Part shown: positions 45,331 to 54,124 of the stretch, one piece after another
Layout: the number at the start of each line of letters is the position of its first letter
Numbering within the stretch: position 1 is the first letter of the stretch
NCBI RefSeq assembly: GCF_009792355.1
Contig: NZ_CP047045.1
Location: forward strand, 2,816,501 to 2,880,500
Direction of reading: 5' to 3'
DNA length: 64,000 bases
DNA from: Terricaulis silvestris
GTDB taxonomy: Bacteria > Pseudomonadota > Alphaproteobacteria > Caulobacterales > Aquidulcibacteraceae
Translations under genes and position numbers: made by a program
The notes under the pieces: generated by a model
Database searches by the model: none
What the model was told of the DNA's origin: nothing
Seen by the model: only the letters and a program-made list of their open reading frames with translations

Positions 45331-46538
45331 AGAAACACGAGCACTTGCTCGGCCGCTTCATGCCCCGTTTCAAACGCGCCATGCGCCGTCGAGTAGCGAT
45401 GTTTCGAGCACGCCTCGCCAGCAAAGAACAACGGCTCGCGCGGCGCGGCTAGGACAGCGCGCATCTCCGCACATCCCGGCTTTGCATACGAATACGATCC
45501 CATTGCCAGCGGATCGACCGCCCACGCGGACGACGCCAGCGTTGTCAGCCGCGCCGGAAACGAAGAGCCCAGCAAGCTCGCCAGCTCTTCCTTCGCGTAC
45601 GCTACCATCGCGTCCGCGCCCGCCTCCGCGAGCCCACGCGCGAGATCGCCGCCAAAGTAAGACTCCACCACCGGCTTTCCCGACGGCCTCAAATGGTACG
45701 AACCCATGTCCGCAGTGTCGAAGCGTGGAAACAAGTGCCCATCGACTGGAAATTCCTCAGGCTCAGCCAGCGCGAAAAACACCTTCTCCGCCGTTCCCAA
45801 AGGCAATCCCGCCGCCGCCTCCAATTTCTCCTGCATCTCGGGCGCAAACGCGATCGTATGCAGGATCGATGTCGGCACGGTGATGATGGCGCCCCGCGCC
45901 TCCACAACACCACGCGATGTCTGCAAGCGAACGCCCGCGCCGCTCTCAACGCCCGTCACCCGGGCATCCAGCACGACCGGCAGCTCAGCGCCCAACGCCG
46001 CGAACACCGCGCCATACCCTTCGCGCACGCGCCAGTTCTGCCCTGTGTCTTCGTAGCGCGCATAGTCGCGCGCATCGATGCACTCAAGCGTCGCGCCGCT
46101 GATGTACGAGAAGATGGCGTGCAGCATCGGATTCCAGCGATTGCCAGATTCCAGATATGCACTCGCCGCCACGGGCGGCATTTTTTCCGCTTCCGCATCG
46201 ATGCGATTCTCAAACACAGCGAACGTCTTGCGAAAGTCCTCAAGCTCAGCGTCAGTCACGCCGACATGCCCACTCTGCCGCGTCCACGGCGCCGGCGTTC
46301 GATCCACAGTAAAACCAGACGCCTCCGCGAGCGCCACCATCGGGTTGCGATCCGCCGAGTGCAGCCAGCCACACCCCAAATCGAGCGCCTGCTCGCGCTG
46401 AATCGTGTGCGCCCGGCCGCCGACGCGATTCCGCGCCTCCAGCAATACGAACGACACGCCCGCCTTCGCCAGTCGCCGCCCAGCGGCAATGCCCGCCGCG
46501 CCCGCTCCCACCACCACGACGTCATAGAAATCGCTCAT
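45306..46538 (-). CDS. FAD-dependent amine oxidase
   Basis: The 410-aa flavoprotein has the N-terminal Rossmann motif VVVVGAGAAGIAAGRRLA, followed by LLEARNRVGGRAHT, which is the monoamine-oxidase signature. The closing FAD segment is LFFAGEACSKHRYSTAHGAFETG. It lacks a signal peptide. The family oxidises primary or polyamines and phytoene-like substrates; this one is short and bacterial, and its substrate is not clear. The flanking genes give no hint. It starts 100 bp from tRNA-Ile2 on the other strand. Confidence 0.88.
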   Translation of the reverse strand: MSDFYDVVVVGAGAAGIAAGRRLAKAGVSFVLLEARNRVGGRAHTIQREQALDLGCGWLHSADRNPMVALAEASGFTVDRTPAPWTRQSGHVGVTDAELEDFRKTFAVFENRIDAEAEKMPPVAASAYLESGNRWNPMLHAIFSYISGATLECIDARDYARYEDTGQNWRVREGYGAVFAALGAELPVVLDARVTGVESGAGVRLQTSRGVVEARGAIITVPTSILHTIAFAPEMQEKLEAAAGLPLGTAEKVFFALAEPEEFPVDGHLFPRFDTADMGSYHLRPSGKPVVESYFGGDLARGLAEAGADAMVAYAKEELASLLGSSFPARLTTLASSAWAVDPLAMGSYSYAKPGCAEMRAVLAAPREPLFFAGEACSKHRYSTAHGAFETGHEAAEQVLVFLQRSMPTG

Positions 46539-46640
46539 GGGCGATCATAACGCGCCGAACGCCCTTCCGGCGCCCCCTCCGCGATGCTAACTCGGCCCGC
46601 TTGGCCAAGCGTAGCTATGTTTCGCGGAAGCCAAAGCTAC

Positions 46641-46716
46641 GGGCGCGTAGCTCAATGGTTAGAGCCGGCCGCTCATAACGGTCTGGTTGCAGGTTCGAGT
46701 CCTGCCGCGCCCACCA
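46641..46716 (+). tRNA. tRNA with CAT anticodon, probably tRNA-Ile2
   Basis: A 76-nt cloverleaf has acceptor stem GGGCGCG/CGCGCCC, D-arm TAGCTCAATGGTTAGAGC and anticodon loop CTCATAA (anticodon CAT). The T-arm is GCAGGTTCGAGTCCTGC, with an encoded CCA end. The acceptor stem is that of minor isoleucine tRNAs, whose C34 is turned into lysidine by TilS to read AUA. It is not an initiator, because the acceptor starts with a G-C pair and the anticodon stem lacks three G-C pairs. Elongator Met is the alternative. Confidence 0.85.
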
Positions 46717-46784
46717 CGTTTCCCTCTGATGCCGCGTGCCTCCGCGAGTTGTCCGAAGTTGCTTCGGCGGTCCCGCTGGCTGAT

Positions 46785-47093
46785 TTATTGCGCCGACGGC
46801 GACAAGCCCTTCAGCTTGACGATAAACTCGCGCACCCCGTTTCGAAGCGGGTCGAAAAGTGGATTGTGCTTTTCTCGGATCATCACCTCGCTAAGCAGCT
46901 TCAATCCGATCGCCGCCTCGGCGGCGGCGTCAGGCGCAAGCCCGGTGCTTCCTCGCATCCGCTCGACGATCGCGAACAGATCGTCATGATTCACATGCTC
47001 GAACGTCAGAGTGGCCGGCTCCTCCGGCCGTTCGCCGTCGCGTGCGCGCAAGAGTTGCAGCGACACTTGATAGGTATAGCCCGTTGACGGCAC
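46785..47093 (-). CDS. DUF3861 domain protein
   Basis: The 102-aa protein fits DUF3861: YTYQVSLQLLRARDGE, then ATLTFEHVNHDDLFAIVERMRG and the well-conserved GLKLLSEVMIREKHNPLFDPL. Function is unknown. The start is GTG at 47093, with AAGGAG seven bases upstream. The open frame extends to 47348 but that part has no match and no ribosome site. The 190 bp to the next gene hold no clear feature. Confidence 0.85.
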   Translation of the reverse strand: MPSTGYTYQVSLQLLRARDGERPEEPATLTFEHVNHDDLFAIVERMRGSTGLAPDAAAEAAIGLKLLSEVMIREKHNPLFDPLRNGVREFIVKLKGLSPSAQ

Positions 47094-47283
47094 GGCATAT
47101 CTCCTTAGCTTCAATTGCACAAAGACTCGGGTCGCTGTGCTTGCGCCACGAGAGATGATGATCGCCCCGTCACCATGCAAGGCATTGGGGTCCCTCTGGT
47201 TTGCATCGACGCCATCACAGCCTGCGCCAACAGAAAACACGCTCAAGGACGAACCGCGCTTGATCGAGCGTCGCCCTTCTCTC

Positions 47284-48165
47284 CTATGCCGCCATTTGTA
47301 ACGCTGCGCGGTTCGATACGAGGAATTCGCGCACGGAGATCGGCGCACGGCCCGTCAGCGTGTCGACTACGTCAGTGCGCACTGCGTGCTTGCCTTCACT
47401 CGCCGAGACATCGAACGCGACCAGCAGATCTACGACCGCCGGCGGCAGACCGGCATGCGCAAGGCCTTCGCGTAAACTGGCAGCGGACACGTCAACATGC
47501 GCCACCGGGCGACCGCTCAATTCGCTCGCGATTGCGACGAGTTCAGCCTGCGTCACCGGATGAGGTCCGGTGACATCCAAAACCTGGCGCCCTTTCGCCG
47601 AAACCAGCGCCGCCGACGCGACGCGCGCCGCATCCTCACGCGCGATGTAGGTGCGTCCGCCGCCATGCGTTGCGCTGATCAACTCACCCGATTGCACGGC
47701 GTGCGGCAGACCCATGAGGATTGTTTCTGCATAGAGATTGTTGCGCAGGATGGTCCAGTCGAGCTTGCTCGCGAAGATGGCGGCTTCGGTCCAGAAGTGA
47801 TCGCCTTCGACGGACGGCCGTTCCGTCGGCGCTGGCGACGGCGCCGAGGTGTAGACAATGTGCTTGACGCCCGCCTTCTCCGCCGCCGCGACGGCATTGC
47901 GATGCTGCTTCACGCGGCGGTCCGTGCCGTCAACCGCATCCGTGCTGATCAAAAGCAAACGCTCCGCGCCCTTGAACGCGCGCGCGAGCGAGCTTGGATC
48001 ATCAAAATCAGCGCGGCGCACCTCGACGCCGCGCGCAGCGAGATCGGTGAGTTTCCCGGGGTCTCGGGTGGTGGCGAGGATCGGCCCCGCCTTGGCTTCG
48101 AGCAGGTTTTCGACCACCAGCCGGCCCAAATGCCCGCCCGCGCCCGTCACAAGTAGCTTCTTCAT
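47284..48165 (-). CDS. NmrA-like NAD(P)-binding oxidoreductase
   Basis: The 293-aa protein is an atypical SDR of the NmrA/QOR2 type. LVTGAGGHLGRLVVENLL is the nucleotide-binding motif, followed by VRRADFDDPSSLARAFKGAERLLLIS and VYTSAPSPAP. The C-terminal ISVREFLVSNR is close to YtfG (quinone reductase) relatives. It probably reduces quinones or senses the NADP state. It is divergent from an HxlR regulator gene, the usual arrangement for redox-inducible reductases, so repression by that regulator is a fair inference. Confidence 0.88.
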   Translation of the reverse strand: MKKLLVTGAGGHLGRLVVENLLEAKAGPILATTRDPGKLTDLAARGVEVRRADFDDPSSLARAFKGAERLLLISTDAVDGTDRRVKQHRNAVAAAEKAGVKHIVYTSAPSPAPTERPSVEGDHFWTEAAIFASKLDWTILRNNLYAETILMGLPHAVQSGELISATHGGGRTYIAREDAARVASAALVSAKGRQVLDVTGPHPVTQAELVAIASELSGRPVAHVDVSAASLREGLAHAGLPPAVVDLLVAFDVSASEGKHAVRTDVVDTLTGRAPISVREFLVSNRAALQMAA

Positions 48166-48268
48166 TATCTTACCCCGGTCTCTATTTGAGAGTAGGGCTT
48201 AGATGGAGAGTGCCCAGAGGCCGCCAAGAAGGCAGTTTTTTGGGAGATGGGCACATCGAGGTAACTAG
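48166..48268. promoter_or_regulatory. Divergent promoter region between reductase and HxlR genes
   Basis: This 103-bp gap serves both start codons. An imperfect inverted repeat CTCTATTTGAGAG lies near its left end (48180-48192), a size that could bind a dimeric HxlR regulator. No clear -35/-10 pair stands out. Confidence 0.3.
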
Positions 48269-48685
48269 ATGAAGAGCAAAGCGTCCGCTTCGACCGCCGC
48301 CGATGGCTGCTTGACCGATGCGATCAAAGCCTACCGCGACACTGGCGCGCCACTCGAGCAATGTCCGGTGCGCGACGTGCTCGATCAGATCGGCGACAAA
48401 TGGAGCACGCTGCTGATGCTCACGCTCGCAGAGCGGGCGCATCGTTTCGGCGACTTGCGCCGCGCGGTGCCTGATATTTCGCAACGAATGCTGACGCAGA
48501 CGTTGCGTGACTTGCAGCGTGACGGCCTGATCAGCCGCACTGTTCACCCCACTGTGCCACCGAGCGTCGAGTACAAACTAACGACACTCGGCCAATCGTT
48601 GTTGGAGCCGCTCGCGCACCTGATCCGCTGGGCCGAAGCCAACCACGCCGCCATCCGCACGGCGCGGGCGGCGTTCCCGGCGTAG
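48269..48685 (+). CDS. HxlR-family transcriptional regulator
   Basis: The 138-aa winged-helix protein has the family opening [20 protein letters not shown], with the conserved cysteine used for redox or electrophile sensing in YodB/HypR relatives. It continues with [25 protein letters not shown] and a wing containing [10 protein letters not shown]. It probably represses the divergent NmrA-like gene and itself. Its stop is followed by a 213-bp gap with no supported gene. Confidence 0.92.
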   Translation: MKSKASASTAADGCLTDAIKAYRDTGAPLEQCPVRDVLDQIGDKWSTLLMLTLAERAHRFGDLRRAVPDISQRMLTQTLRDLQRDGLISRTVHPTVPPSVEYKLTTLGQSLLEPLAHLIRWAEANHAAIRTARAAFPA

Positions 48686-48898
48686 TGACCGCCTACGCCA
48701 GTCTGAACCAATCACCGCCAGTTCGAGGCTCGCCAAATCGACTACCAGCGCGCATGCGAGCGGAGCGGACGTCGCGGCGCTCACTCCGGCTTCGTCGGCG
48801 CTGGCACGGTCAGAGCCCAGTGCCCTGTTTCGTCCTTCCCGGCCCACGCCATGCTTCCGGGCGTTGCCGCTTGTTCCTGGCGCTTCTTGCACACTGAG

Positions 48899-49714
48899 TC
48901 ACACAGGCAGACTCATCTCCTTGCGCAGGCTCATGTCGAACAGCTGCGCTGGCATGAGCCGCCGGAGCATGTTGAGCTGATGGGCGTTTTTTCCAGCGAG
49001 GTAGCGGGTTTTCGGAGAACGGTCTTGGGCTGCCTTTAGCACGACATCCGCCACCAACTCTGCGCTGTCGCCGGTGGCCGCGAGCTTGCGGAAATACGCA
49101 TCCACTTTCGCGCGTGCGCGATCATAAAGTGGCATGGGCTGGTCCGGCAGCGTCCTATTCTGTTCAAACGATGTATTCGTGAAGCCCGGCTCAACGAGCA
49201 CGACGCGGATGCCGAACTCGCGCACTTCGTGGTCGAGAGATTCTGAATAACCTTCCACGGCGAACTTGGTTGCCGAATAGAGCGCCATGTAGGGTGTGGG
49301 CACCAAGCCGAGAACAGAACTGATGTTGACGATGCGGCCCTGACCTTGCGCGCGCATCGTGGGCAACACGGCGCGCGTCATCCGGGCGATGCCGAACACG
49401 TTGACATCGAATAGCGCCTTGGCCTCTTCAGTTGAGAACTCCTCGGCGCCGCCGGACAAGCCAGAGCCCGCGTTATTGACGAGAAGATCAATGCGGCCGG
49501 TCTCGTCGATAACTGATTTGACCACGGCCGCGACCGATGCGTCGTCCGTTACGTCGCCCGTCAGCATGATGACCCCGCTCGGACCCTTGCTGGTTGTCCG
49601 GCGGCTGGTCCCGAAAACGGTGAACCCAGCCTTCGCGAGGGCCTCGGCGCTAGCGCGGCCAATGCCGGAGGATGCGCCGGTCACGATCGCTGTCTTTCCT
49701 GAGTTCCGTTTCAT
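48899..49714 (-). CDS. Classical SDR oxidoreductase
   Basis: The 271-aa protein is a short-chain dehydrogenase. The nucleotide motif is VTGASSGIGRASAEAL, followed by LLVNNAGSG. The catalytic Ser is in NISSVLGLVPTP and the YxxxK is YSATKFAVEGYSESL. The C-terminal extension with RYLAGKNAHQLNMLRRLMP is common in 17-beta-HSD-like bacterial SDRs. ATG 49714 follows a near-perfect GGAGG. It is divergent from a TetR gene over a palindromic operator and is probably that regulator's target. Confidence 0.93.
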   Translation of the reverse strand: MKRNSGKTAIVTGASSGIGRASAEALAKAGFTVFGTSRRTTSKGPSGVIMLTGDVTDDASVAAVVKSVIDETGRIDLLVNNAGSGLSGGAEEFSTEEAKALFDVNVFGIARMTRAVLPTMRAQGQGRIVNISSVLGLVPTPYMALYSATKFAVEGYSESLDHEVREFGIRVVLVEPGFTNTSFEQNRTLPDQPMPLYDRARAKVDAYFRKLAATGDSAELVADVVLKAAQDRSPKTRYLAGKNAHQLNMLRRLMPAQLFDMSLRKEMSLPV

Positions 49715-49742
49715 TTGATCCTCCGAAGCCGGCATCCGGCCT

Positions 49743-49785
49743 ATTGCATTATGCTCGTACGATCATATAATGATCATAATGCAAT
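49743..49785. promoter_or_regulatory. Nested palindromic operator and promoter between SDR and TetR genes
   Basis: ATTGCATTATG (49743-49753) is repeated in perfect inverted form as CATAATGCAAT (49775-49785). Inside lies a second palindrome GATCAT-ATA-ATGATC (49761-49775), which contains a consensus TATAAT at 49766-49771. The layout is that expected for a TetR dimer pair blocking divergent promoters. The TetR gene starts 22 bp to the right. Confidence 0.75.
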
Positions 49786-49806
49786 CGGAAAGGGCCGGAG
49801 ACGCAG

Positions 49807-50445
49807 ATGCGATACGAAAAGGGTCGAAAGGATGCCTCGCGCACCCGGATCATGGAGGTGGCGGCCGAGCGCTTTCGGAGCGACGGCATCGCCGCGAGCG
49901 GCCTCGCCGGCATCATGAGCAAAGCCGGGCTGACCAACGGGGCCTTCTATCCGCACTTTGAATCCAAGGCCGACCTTGTGCGTGAAAGCGTTGCGGCAGC
50001 TTTGGACGATCGGGCGAAGGCGATGCACGAGCTGGCGTCCGCTGGCGGACTAGAAGCCGTCATCGCGGCCTATCTCTCGCCGCAGCACCGGGACAGTCCG
50101 GGCAATGGCTGCGCGTTGGCGGCGCTCTTGCCCGAACTCGCGCGCCAGCCTGCTGACACGCGCACCCTGTGCGCCAAGAACTTTCAAGCGACGGCGCGTC
50201 AGATCGCGTCGGCCTTGCCGCCAAAGACCGAGAACCCAGAGAGCATTGCGATTGGCGTTTACGCGACGCTCATCGGCGCGCTGCAGCTCGCGCGCGCTGC
50301 GAAAGGCTCGCCGCTGTCGGACCGCATCTTGGCTGCTGGCGCCGATGCGGCGCGGGCGCTGATCGGATCGCCTCAGTCCGATGGAGGTGCGTCGTCACCG
50401 CCGCGGGCGCGAGCCAAGCGCGCGGCGAAGCGCCGTCCCAACTAG
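49807..50445 (+). CDS. TetR-family regulator
   Basis: The 212-aa protein has an N-terminal helix-turn-helix: RTRIMEVAAERFRSDGIAAS then IMSKAGLTNGAFYPHFESKADL. The C-terminal half matches the ligand domain of regulators for aromatic or electrophile-responsive reductases, with PGNGCALAALLPELAR. The tail is Arg/Lys-rich. It sits 30 bp before the isomerase operon and divergent from the SDR gene, so it may control both. The palindrome at 49743-49785 is the likely operator. Confidence 0.92.
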   Translation: MRYEKGRKDASRTRIMEVAAERFRSDGIAASGLAGIMSKAGLTNGAFYPHFESKADLVRESVAAALDDRAKAMHELASAGGLEAVIAAYLSPQHRDSPGNGCALAALLPELARQPADTRTLCAKNFQATARQIASALPPKTENPESIAIGVYATLIGALQLARAAKGSPLSDRILAAGADAARALIGSPQSDGGASSPPRARAKRAAKRRPN

Positions 50446-50475
50446 GCCGCGCCACTACGCTGGAGCACTCCTCAA

Positions 50476-51069
50476 ATGACGCAGAACATCGAACTCTTTT
50501 ACGACTTCCGCAGTCCCTACAGCTATCTGGCGTTCACGCAGTTGCGCGAGATGGACATCGACATCGCGCTCCGGCCGATGAGCATCCTCAAAGTCATGGA
50601 AAAGGTCGGCAACGTGCCGACCACGATCACCTGCGCCGCCAAGGGCCGCTACGCGCGCGCGGACCTGGCGCGCTGGGCGCGCCGGTACGGGCTTGCGCTA
50701 AACCCATCGAACATGCGCGACAATGACGGCGACGCCTGCTCGCGTGCGGTACTGGCGGCGGCTTCGCCCGCTGATGCGGCCGCGATCACGCTGGCGCTCT
50801 ATCGCGCCGGCTGGAGCGAGAAGAAGACGCTCGCGACGACGGACGACATCGTTGCAGCGATCGCAGCATCGGGCCTCGATCCGACCCTGATCGCCGCGCG
50901 GATCAACGCCCCCGACGTGATCGCGCAACTCGACGCCAACACCGACGAAGCGGCCGAGCGCGGCGTGTTCGGCTCGCCCACAATCTTTGTCGGCGACGCA
51001 ATGTTCTTCGGCAACGACCGGCTCGATTTCGTGCGCGAGGAACTCGCAGGCCTGGAGAAGGCATCATGA
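50476..51069 (+). CDS. 2-hydroxychromene-2-carboxylate isomerase family (DsbA/GST-kappa fold)
   Basis: The 197-aa protein has a thioredoxin-like fold with a helical insert. ELFYDFRSPYSYLAF carries the serine used with glutathione in HCCA isomerases and GST-kappa, and GVFGSPTIFVGDAMFFGNDR is the cis-proline loop and family end. HCCA isomerase acts in naphthalene breakdown, but many members act on other compounds. Its stop overlaps the next start by four bases. It heads a coupled operon of small-molecule enzymes. Confidence 0.9.
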   Translation: MTQNIELFYDFRSPYSYLAFTQLREMDIDIALRPMSILKVMEKVGNVPTTITCAAKGRYARADLARWARRYGLALNPSNMRDNDGDACSRAVLAAASPADAAAITLALYRAGWSEKKTLATTDDIVAAIAASGLDPTLIAARINAPDVIAQLDANTDEAAERGVFGSPTIFVGDAMFFGNDRLDFVREELAGLEKAS

Positions 51070-51764
51070 CCAACAAGAGCAAGCCTCTCGCCCTCGTCAC
51101 CGGCGTCGGTCCGGGCACCGGCGCAGCCGTCGCGCGCCGCTTCGCCCAAGGCGGCTACCGCGTGGCGATGTTGGCTCGCGATGCGGAACGGTTGGCCGCA
51201 CTGGAGAAGGAGATACCGGATTCGATCGCCGTGCCGTGCGACGTTGCCGACGCGGCTGCGCTGGAGCGCGCGATTGCGGCGGTCGGCGATCCTAAAGTGG
51301 TCGTCCACAACGCCGTGGGCGGCGCGTTCGGCACGTACATGCAGATCGAGCCCGACGTGCTCCAGCGCAATTTTGAGATCAACACGATGGCGCTGCTCCA
51401 CCTCGCGCGGCTGACGACGCCAGCGATGATCGCAGCGGGCGAAGGCGCGCTGATCGTCACCGGAAACACTTCGGCCCAACGTGGGCGCGCCGCTTTCGCG
51501 GGATTTGCGCCGACAAAGGCCGCACAGCGAATCCTCGCGGAATCGCTCGCGCGCGACCTGGGACCGAAGGGCGTGCACGTCGCCTATCTCGTCATCGACG
51601 CTGTGATCGACGTGCCATGGCAGCGCCAGCGCCTGCCCGACGCGGCGGACGATTTTTTCATTTCACCCGCCTCTATCGCGGCTGAAGTCCATCATCTCGC
51701 GCATCAGCCGCGCGACGCCTGGTCGTTCCTCGCCGAGGTCCGCCCTTTCCACGAACAGTGGTGA
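51066..51764 (+). CDS. SDR family protein, atypical active site
   Basis: The 232-aa protein has an SDR fold: LALVTGVGPGTGAAVARRFAQGGYRVAMLARD is the altered nucleotide motif and VVHNAVGG replaces NNAG. The ITGNTSAQRGRAAFAGF region has Phe where the classical YxxxK tyrosine would stand (FAPTKAA), so the usual catalytic Tyr appears absent. It may therefore bind NADP without ordinary dehydrogenase chemistry, or use another residue. It overlaps genes on both sides within the operon. Confidence 0.85.
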   Translation: MTNKSKPLALVTGVGPGTGAAVARRFAQGGYRVAMLARDAERLAALEKEIPDSIAVPCDVADAAALERAIAAVGDPKVVVHNAVGGAFGTYMQIEPDVLQRNFEINTMALLHLARLTTPAMIAAGEGALIVTGNTSAQRGRAAFAGFAPTKAAQRILAESLARDLGPKGVHVAYLVIDAVIDVPWQRQRLPDAADDFFISPASIAAEVHHLAHQPRDAWSFLAEVRPFHEQW

Positions 51765-51769
51765 GCGCG

Positions 51770-52243
51770 ATGGCCGACCACGCCGAAGGCGCGCTCGACG
51801 GCTTGCAACAGCTGCATGCGATGCTCGCGGGCAATCACCGGGCGCCGATGGGCGAGAAGCTTGGCTTCAAACTCGTAAAGGTCGAGCGCGGCCGTGTGGA
51901 GTTCGAAGGCGCACCCGACCGCAGCGTCTACAATCCGCTGGGGTCGGTCCACGGCGGCTATGCAGCGACGTTGCTCGACAGCGCGTGCGGCATAGCAGTG
52001 CATTCAGAGCTTGAGGCCAATCGCGGACACACCACGCTGGAACTCAAGGTTTCATACTTGCGTGGCCTCAGCGAGCGCAGCGGGACGGTGCGCGCGACGG
52101 GTCGCGCCGTTTCGGTCGGGCGCCGCGTGGCGTTCGCGGAAGCCACGCTTCACGACGGCGAGGGACGGTTGTGCGCGACCGCCACATCGACACTGCTCGT
52201 ATTCGAGATCGAACCCAGCTCGAGCGGAAAGAAAATTCCATGA
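51770..52243 (+). CDS. PaaI-type hotdog thioesterase
   Basis: The 157-aa protein has the hotdog fold, with NPLGSVHGGYAATLLDSACG bearing the HGG motif of PaaI/YdiI thioesterases. The strand LELKVSYLRGLSERSGTVRA follows. It should hydrolyse acyl- or aryl-CoA esters. The ATG at 51770 is chosen; a GTG at 51761 overlapping the previous stop (GTGA) is equally possible. The stop overlaps the next gene's ATG by four bases. Confidence 0.9.
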   Translation: MADHAEGALDGLQQLHAMLAGNHRAPMGEKLGFKLVKVERGRVEFEGAPDRSVYNPLGSVHGGYAATLLDSACGIAVHSELEANRGHTTLELKVSYLRGLSERSGTVRATGRAVSVGRRVAFAEATLHDGEGRLCATATSTLLVFEIEPSSSGKKIP

Positions 52244-53235
52244 AGGCGTTCATCCTCGATCGCTATGGGAGCGCGCTGCGCTTTGGCGATATGCCGGAGC
52301 CTGAGCTGCGCGACGATGAGGTGCTGGTTCAAATCCACGCTGCTGGCGTCAATCCGGTGGATTCCAAGATCAGAGACGGCGAGTTCAAACTCATTCTGCC
52401 TGCTCGGTTGCCGCGTATTTTGGGCAATGACCTGGCCGGTATCGTGCTTCGGGTCGGCGCGCGTGTGCGGCGATTCAAGCCCGGCGATGAAGTCTATGCG
52501 AGTGCTCCGACTGAGCGCATTGGCGCCTTCACGGAATTGATCGCGATCCAAGAAGGCGCTTTGGCGATCAAACCGAAAAACCTCACCATGGAAGAAGCGG
52601 CGTCCATCCCGCTGGTCGGCCTTACGGCATGGCAGGCGTTGGTTGAAAGAGCCAACTTAAAGGCGGGCCAGAAGGCGCTCATCCACGCGGGCGCCGGCGG
52701 CGTGGGCACATTCGCGATTCAGCTCGCGAAGCACCTTGGCGCGACCGTCGCGACGACAACGAGCACGGCGAATGTCGAACTGGTCAAAAGCCTCGGCGCG
52801 GATGTTGTCATCGATTACAAGAAGGATGCCTTCGAAGCGATCCTGCGCGACTATGATGTCGTCTTGAATAGTTTGGGCACGGACACGCTCGAGAAATCTC
52901 TGCGCGTGCTGAAGCCCGGCGGAAAACTCATCTCAATCTCGGGTCCGCCCGATCCCGCTTTCGCGAAACAGATTGGTGCGAGCTGGCCTTTGCAATTGGT
53001 GATGGGCCGCTTGAGCGCTCGGATTCGCAAGCAGGAAAAATCTCACCGCGTCGAGTATTCCTTTCTGTTCATGCGCGTGAACGGCGATCAATTGCGCGAG
53101 ATCACGTCTCTCATCGAAGCCGGCGTCATCCGCCCGGTCATCGACCAGGTCTTTCCGTTCGAACGAACAAACGACGCCCTGGCCTACGTCGAGACCGGAC
53201 GCTCCAAGGGCAAAGTCGTCATCAAGGTGAGATAG
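52240..53235 (+). CDS. NADP-dependent MDR oxidoreductase (quinone-reductase type)
   Basis: The 331-aa protein is a zinc-independent medium-chain dehydrogenase/reductase. The start is MKAFILDRYGSALRFGDMP. The substrate part has HAAGVNPVDSKIRDGEFK, and the nucleotide part has ALIHAGAGGVGTFAIQLAKHLGA. The zinc-ligand cysteines of alcohol dehydrogenases are missing. It likely reduces quinones or enones. ATG 52240 overlaps the thioesterase stop (ATGA). An alpha/beta hydrolase gene follows 19 bp later with a strong AGGAGG. Confidence 0.92.
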   Translation: MKAFILDRYGSALRFGDMPEPELRDDEVLVQIHAAGVNPVDSKIRDGEFKLILPARLPRILGNDLAGIVLRVGARVRRFKPGDEVYASAPTERIGAFTELIAIQEGALAIKPKNLTMEEAASIPLVGLTAWQALVERANLKAGQKALIHAGAGGVGTFAIQLAKHLGATVATTTSTANVELVKSLGADVVIDYKKDAFEAILRDYDVVLNSLGTDTLEKSLRVLKPGGKLISISGPPDPAFAKQIGASWPLQLVMGRLSARIRKQEKSHRVEYSFLFMRVNGDQLREITSLIEAGVIRPVIDQVFPFERTNDALAYVETGRSKGKVVIKVR

Positions 53236-53254
53236 GACTCAAAGGAGGAGAGCA

Positions 53255-54124
53255 ATGAATACGACCACCAAGCAGATATCCGGCTCAAGCGATGCGTGGA
53301 AGAGAGCGCCGACCAAGTTTGTCGATGTTGGCGGCACGCAATTCGCCTACCGGCAACTCGGCCCGGACAACGGCGTGCCGGTGATCTTCCTCAATCACCT
53401 CGCGGCTGAATTGGACAGGTGGGATCCTCGTGTCGTCGACGGCATCGCCGCGAGACGCCGCGTGATCGTGTTCGACAACCGAGGCGTCGGCTTGTCAGAA
53501 GGATCGGCGCCCACATCGGTGGAGGCAATGGCGCGCGACGCAATCGCCTTCATTCGTGCTTTGGGTTACAAGCAAGTCGATCTGTTCGGCTTCTCACTTG
53601 GCGGCTTCGTCTCGCAAGTGATCGCGCTCGAAGCGCCAGAATTGGTGCGGAAGATCATCCTGGCGGGCACGGGACCCGCTGGCGGAGCGGGCATCGACCA
53701 GGTGACGTCGTTGACCATTCGCGACATGATCAAGGCCGGCCTCACCTTCAAGCATCCGGAATACTATCTCTTCTTCACCGGCTCTCCCAACGGCCGAAGA
53801 TCGGCTCGCGACTTCCTGCAACGCCTGAAAGAGCGCGCCGCCAATCGCGACAAGGGGGTCTCAATCAAAGCGTTTCGCAACCAGTTGAAGGCAATTCACG
53901 CGTGGGGCGTTCAAACGCCGTCCGATCTGTCGCGTATTCGCCAGCCGGTGCTGGTGGCGAATGGCGATCATGACAGGATGGTGCCGAGCGGCAATTCGGT
54001 CGATCTGGCGCGTCGGCTGCCGAATTCCGAACTCGTCCTCTACGACGACGCGGGACACGGCGGAGTCTTCCAACACCACGGCGCTTTCGTGAAGAAGGCC
54101 TTGGAGTTCTTGGAGGCAGCTTGA
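53255..54124 (+). CDS. Alpha/beta hydrolase
   Basis: The 289-aa protein has the alpha/beta hydrolase fold: VIFLNHLAAELDRWDPRVVD opens it and the nucleophile elbow is LFGFSLGGFVSQV. The Asp is in LVANGDHDRMVP, and the His in YDDAGHGGVFQHH. The N-terminus is soluble. An AGGAGGAG ribosome site precedes the ATG, and the gene probably ends the TetR-linked operon. Esterase or C-C hydrolase activity are both possible. The next 205 bp hold no recognisable feature. Confidence 0.9.
   Translation: MNTTTKQISGSSDAWKRAPTKFVDVGGTQFAYRQLGPDNGVPVIFLNHLAAELDRWDPRVVDGIAARRRVIVFDNRGVGLSEGSAPTSVEAMARDAIAFIRALGYKQVDLFGFSLGGFVSQVIALEAPELVRKIILAGTGPAGGAGIDQVTSLTIRDMIKAGLTFKHPEYYLFFTGSPNGRRSARDFLQRLKERAANRDKGVSIKAFRNQLKAIHAWGVQTPSDLSRIRQPVLVANGDHDRMVPSGNSVDLARRLPNSELVLYDDAGHGGVFQHHGAFVKKALEFLEAA

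Noticed and set aside
46641-46716. Initiator or elongator tRNA-Met for the CAT-anticodon tRNA
   Set aside because: There is no three G-C run in the anticodon stem, and the acceptor stem fits minor Ile tRNAs better. Elongator Met is not fully excluded.
48686-48898. 70-aa open frame between the HxlR and SDR genes
   Set aside because: No ribosome site, Arg-rich shadow-like composition and no motif. I see no supported feature in this gap.
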